From Parcubacteria group bacterium (GTDB lineage Bacteria; Patescibacteria; ABY1; Buchananbacterales; UBA6539): a stretch of DNA of 23,612 bases. Below are positions 20,844 through 23,612 of this stretch, in pieces. Made by a program: the position numbers and the translations under genes. The notes beneath the pieces are model-generated. The model ran no database searches. It was given only the letters and a program-made list of their open reading frames with translations, and was not told where the DNA came from. Where the stretch lies: the NCBI GenBank assembly GCA_002687175.1, contig NYZP01000021.1:1-23612 (forward strand), written 5' to 3'. The stretch's first letter is position 1. Each line of letters begins with the position of its first letter.

Positions 20844-22304
20844 ATGAATAAACCTCAAGAACAACCTAAGCAAACTACGGGTCGCTTCTCCGATCTTAAA
20901 GGAATTGAACATAAAATTCTCTCAGTATTATCTAAAAAGAATTTTGTTACTCCGACGCCAATCCAGCACCAGGTTATTCCTGGTGCTTTGCAAGGAAAAG
21001 ACGTAGTTGGTATTGCCCAAACCGGAACCGGTAAAACATTGGCTTTTGGTATTCCAATGATTCAAAGCTTATTACGACAAAGAGGACAAGGCCTCATTCT
21101 TGTTCCAACCCGCGAGCTGGCTGACCAAGTTGAAAAATCTTTAAGTATTGTTGGTGCTCCATTGGGCTTACGTACGGTGGTGATAATTGGTGGTGTTTCT
21201 CAACAGACCCAGGTTAAAGCAATAAAACGTAATCCCCATATTGTAATTGCTACTCCTGGACGTTTGGATGACCTAATGAAGCAAGGTATATATAAACTTA
21301 ATCAAGTTCGTATTATCACCCTTGATGAAGCTGACAGAATGCTAGATATTGGATTTCTGCCACAAATTAAACGCGTTTTACAAACAGCGCCAAAGGAACG
21401 ACAAACCATGTTGTTCTCGGCAACTATGCCAAACTCCATTTCATCTTTGGCCAGTGCATTTATGAAACTGCCTCTCCGTATTGAAATTGCACCGCAAGGA
21501 ACCTCCGCGGAAAATGTTCAGCAAGAAGTCTTTGTTATCACTAAGAATAATAAGATGCGATTGCTTGATTCACTCCTGCAACAGTATCAAACTGACAAGA
21601 TGCTAATTTTTTCTCGTACTAAATACGGCGCGAAAAAAATTGCCCGAGATATCCGAATCTTAGGGCACACCTCAACGGAAATTCACTCCAACCGATCTCA
21701 GGCCCAAAGAAAAGCGGCCTTAGCCGGATTTATTAAAGGAAAATTTCGGGTAATGGTGGCAACTGATATCGCCGCGCGAGGAATTGACGTAAAAGATATT
21801 GCTATCGTAGTTAATTTTGATCTGCCAGAAAACTCGGATGACTATGTTCACCGTATTGGCCGAACTGGCCGAGCCGGAAAATTTGGAAAAGCAATCTCTT
21901 TTGTTACCCCGTCAGAAAAAGCTGACATAAAAAAAATTGAAAGATTAATTCGCAAATCATTACCGATACTTTCACTCTCCGCACTGCCACCGGAAAGAAA
22001 AAAACATTCTCACTTAGCACAACAACATACCCAAGAGAATGAACGGCCTTATAATCGTAATCGAAACAAACAATATTCCAACAGAAACCAAGCTGGTCAA
22101 TCAGACGGACAAAGCCAAAAGAAAAAGCCCTCTCACCGAGGCAGAGGTGGAAAATCTTCGAGTAGAAGTAGTGACAATAAATCTTCGCACAGAGGTGGTG
22201 GAGGAAGATACTCTGGTCAAAAAAATAAGAAACGATCATCCAGATCAAGTCGCGGTGGAGGTGGTGGTAGACATAGACGAAGCGGCCAATCCTCTAGGCA
22301 TTAA
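20844..22304 (+). CDS. DEAD-box RNA helicase
   Basis: 486 aa. RecA-like domain 1 has the Q motif (FSDLKG...VTPTPIQ), motif I AQTGTGKT (about 58-65), PTRELADQ, TPGRLDD, motif II LDEADRML and motif III FSATMP. Domain 2 has LIFSRTK, IAARGIDVKDI and motif VI HRIGRTGRAG. From about residue 385 comes a 100-residue tail rich in R, G, S, K, N and Q with RGGGGR repeats, an RNA-binding extension like those of RhlE-type and cold-shock helicases. Expected role: ATP-driven unwinding in ribosome assembly or RNA decay. RhlE/CsdA-like cannot be split by eye. Own promoter and terminator. Confidence 0.95.
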   Translation: MNKPQEQPKQTTGRFSDLKGIEHKILSVLSKKNFVTPTPIQHQVIPGALQGKDVVGIAQTGTGKTLAFGIPMIQSLLRQRGQGLILVPTRELADQVEKSLSIVGAPLGLRTVVIIGGVSQQTQVKAIKRNPHIVIATPGRLDDLMKQGIYKLNQVRIITLDEADRMLDIGFLPQIKRVLQTAPKERQTMLFSATMPNSISSLASAFMKLPLRIEIAPQGTSAENVQQEVFVITKNNKMRLLDSLLQQYQTDKMLIFSRTKYGAKKIARDIRILGHTSTEIHSNRSQAQRKAALAGFIKGKFRVMVATDIAARGIDVKDIAIVVNFDLPENSDDYVHRIGRTGRAGKFGKAISFVTPSEKADIKKIERLIRKSLPILSLSALPPERKKHSHLAQQHTQENERPYNRNRNKQYSNRNQAGQSDGQSQKKKPSHRGRGGKSSSRSSDNKSSHRGGGGRYSGQKNKKRSSRSSRGGGGGRHRRSGQSSRH

Positions 22305-22307
22305 AAA

Positions 22308-22357
22308 CCCGCCAGAATGGCATCTGTCGGGCTGGCTGCCTATTCGGGCAGTTTTTT
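22308..22357 (+). terminator. Double terminator after the helicase gene
   Basis: A first hairpin, CCCG C CAGA / TCTG T CGGG (22308-22331), starts 3 nt after the stop codon. A second, CTGCC TATTCG GGCAG plus six T (22336-22357), is the likely stop point. The first resembles the CCCGACAG/CTGGCGGG hairpin at 20544. Confidence 0.85.
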
Positions 22358-22359
22358 GA

Positions 22360-22365
22360 TATACT
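22360..22365 (+). promoter_or_regulatory. -10 box of the HAD hydrolase gene
   Basis: TATACT 2 nt after the terminator T-run and 10 nt before the ATG at 22376. A second TATACT at 22370-22375 abuts the ATG. Confidence 0.45.
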
Positions 22366-22375
22366 GAAATATACT

Positions 22376-23011
22376 ATGACTAAAGTAAAAAACAACAAAA
22401 AACTTATCCTTTTTGATTTCGACGGAGTTATTGTTGATACCTTTGATATGATTTATCCCTATAATGCTAAAGTTGATATTAAAATTTCTCGTGAAGAGTA
22501 TAAAGATAAATTTATGGGTAATATTCACGAATCAGTTAAAAAAATGATGTCTCCTAAAGAATATCAAACTAGACAAAAAAAATGGATGGAAATGTACTCA
22601 AAAGATGTTCTAAGAAAAGGTGTGGTACCTGGCATGTCTCAAGCCATTAAAAATTTAGCTAAACGCTACACCATGGTTATGATTTCTTCAACGATTAATA
22701 GTCCAATACATGCATACTTAGAGCTTCATAAACTTCATCACTTTTTTGATACTGTTTATGGTGCTGACGTTCATATCAATAAAGGTAAAAAAATTGAGAT
22801 GATTTTCAAAAAATATAATACTACCTCTAATGATTGTATATTTATAACTGATACTGTTGGCGATGTGTTAGAGGCTAGTAGTAAAAAGATAAAATCAATC
22901 GTCGTAACTTGGGGATTTCATGAAAAAGAACGTTTTACTAAAACTCCCCCATTGGCCTTTGTTGATAATACCAAACAATTAGTCAAAGAAATTGATAAAC
23001 ATTTTAAATAG
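22376..23011 (+). CDS. HAD family hydrolase
   Basis: 211 aa, close to the size of phosphoglycolate phosphatase-like HADs. Motif I LFDFDGVIVDT has the nucleophile D14 and acid D16, motif II is VMISSTINS (about 101-109), motif III lysine is in HINKGKK (about 140), and motif IV is FITDTVGDVLEA (about 161-172). A helical cap lies between motifs I and II (about 20-85). Predicted reaction: Mg-dependent phosphate ester hydrolysis; substrate unknown. The lysine-rich AT-rich coding matches its neighbours. Short transcription unit behind the helicase terminator. Confidence 0.88.
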   Translation: MTKVKNNKKLILFDFDGVIVDTFDMIYPYNAKVDIKISREEYKDKFMGNIHESVKKMMSPKEYQTRQKKWMEMYSKDVLRKGVVPGMSQAIKNLAKRYTMVMISSTINSPIHAYLELHKLHHFFDTVYGADVHINKGKKIEMIFKKYNTTSNDCIFITDTVGDVLEASSKKIKSIVVTWGFHEKERFTKTPPLAFVDNTKQLVKEIDKHFK

Positions 23012-23028
23012 ACAATATACTACCAGGA

Positions 23029-23057
23029 TTGACAAAATAAAATAAATTTAGTAATAT
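23029..23057 (+). promoter_or_regulatory. Consensus promoter of the xylulokinase-like gene
   Basis: TTGACA (23029-23034), 17-bp spacer, TAATAT (23052-23057). The expected start is near 23064, right at the foot of the hairpin that follows. Confidence 0.8.
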
Positions 23058-23061
23058 AAGC

Positions 23062-23095
23062 GCGAATTAAGGAGGAAGTAATTCGCTCTTTTTTT
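23062..23095 (+). terminator. Leader hairpin with an SD-like loop and T-run
   Basis: GCGAATTA (23062-23069) pairs perfectly with TAATTCGC (23079-23086). The loop is AGGAGGAAG, a full anti-SD match, and TCTTTTTTT follows. It sits at the very start of the transcript, 45 nt before the coding start, so it may be an attenuator, a 5' stabiliser or a translation decoy. Confidence 0.65.
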
Positions 23096-23127
23096 AATTT
23101 ACAACCAAGACCAAAATAGCCAAGGAT

Positions 23128-23133
23128 AGGAGA
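23128..23133 (+). promoter_or_regulatory. Ribosome binding site of the xylulokinase-like gene
   Basis: AGGAGA 6 nt before the ATG at 23140; it fixes this start. Confidence 0.6.
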
Positions 23134-23139
23134 AGAGAC

Positions 23140-23612
23140 ATGACATCTCTAGGAAAGATAGTAGAGTTTGTAGGAATCAGTATCAGTACTGGTGAACTGA
23201 CCATAGCGGTCAGAACTGTGGATGGTGAAGAAGAGGTAGTGTTTCGAAAAATGACCGGTGCTTGTCAATGGCAGGGTCGTCCAGCCTTCGGGCTTGATCA
23301 TCTGCCAGGACTGGTTTTGGAAGCGCTTGAAGAACTGGAAACACTTGGTTTTGTCTTTAGCGGCGCAGCTGGACGTCAAGTGTCAATTGCCTGCCGTCAA
23401 CACGATACTGGTTTTTTCTACAGTAACGGACAACCGGTTATTCCTGAAGCACTAAGTTGGCAATGGGAGGCTGATGAACGTTTTGTTCACGTCCTCAGAC
23501 ACCATAACGCCGAAAAAATTGTTGGACCACCAGCAGCACGTTTCTTGGTACCCAAAGCTATCGAGGCTTTCCGTCTGGACCGAAAACTCAGCAAACACAC
23601 TGAGCGTGTCGC
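23140..23612 (+). CDS. Xylulokinase-like FGGY sugar kinase, N-terminal part
   Basis: 157 residues visible, open at the window edge. The opening FVGISISTGELTIAVRTVDG fits the first phosphate loop of FGGY kinases, like the D-x-S-T-Q-x-L of animal-type xylulokinases, but the aspartate is replaced by serine. Later blocks fit the same group: SGAAGRQVSIACRQHDTGFFY (where others have SGQQHG), IPEALSWQWEAD, and ARFLVPKAIEAFRLDRKLSKHTERV, close to the RFTGNQIAKI...HTERIS region. Such enzymes phosphorylate D-xylulose or related sugars with ATP. The gene looks more GC-rich than its neighbours. Strong promoter, clear ribosome site and a leader hairpin. Kinase activity is uncertain given the changed loop. 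Confidence 0.65.
   Translation, partial: MTSLGKIVEFVGISISTGELTIAVRTVDGEEEVVFRKMTGACQWQGRPAFGLDHLPGLVLEALEELETLGFVFSGAAGRQVSIACRQHDTGFFYSNGQPVIPEALSWQWEADERFVHVLRHHNAEKIVGPPAARFLVPKAIEAFRLDRKLSKHTERV

Overview
The window looks like a piece of an AT-rich, streamlined bacterial chromosome, most likely a Candidate Phyla Radiation (Patescibacteria) member. Three things suggest this: a compact set of information-processing genes; a large secreted-protein operon of the cysteine-rich, Hint and DUF916 type common in those genomes; and many genes that start about 6-10 nt after a -10 box, as leaderless mRNAs do. This placement is inference; no rRNA is present to confirm it.

Left part (1-5148). A membrane-anchored single-AAA ClpC-like ATPase reads leftward. 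A short bifunctional (p)ppGpp synthetase/hydrolase diverges from it through interlocked promoters. Convergent to that are parA-parB, the chromosome partition pair. Upstream of parA lies a structured RNA region: an intact tRNA-Leu(CAA) sits inside what looks like the two halves of a second, hairpin-loaded tRNA-Leu. A DUF4346-like protein follows.

Middle left (5175-9585). A NUDIX hydrolase carries in its 3' end a consensus promoter for tRNA-fMet and tRNA-Met. Next come a DUF457/YdjM-like membrane protein and, on the minus strand, glycyl-tRNA synthetase, an M16 peptidase and a type IV pilin-like protein, probably one transcript.

Middle (9628-17629, minus strand). A cell-surface operon encodes a secreted repeat protein resembling a WxL-type ligand, a DUF916-like anchored partner, a 1286-aa modular cysteine-rich protein with an embedded Hint domain, and a CTP-dependent lipid-kinase-like membrane enzyme. 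Upstream are a small anchored protein and an AI-2E family transporter.

Right part (17693-23612, plus strand). smpB is followed directly by the tmRNA gene ssrA, so both trans-translation partners are adjacent. Then comes infC-rpmI-rplT, then tRNA-Asp, and then a second partial tRNA-Asp whose arms are interrupted by palindromes. After that are several short transcription units, each with its own promoter and terminator: a 63-aa hydrophilic protein, a 54-aa membrane peptide, a DEAD-box helicase, a HAD hydrolase and the start of a xylulokinase-like gene.

The most unusual signal is at the two tRNA loci. In each, an intact tRNA gene sits beside a degenerate copy of the same isoacceptor, and hairpin-forming insertions fall mostly in the loops or at arm boundaries of that copy. 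This suggests palindromic elements that insert where the RNA fold tolerates them.
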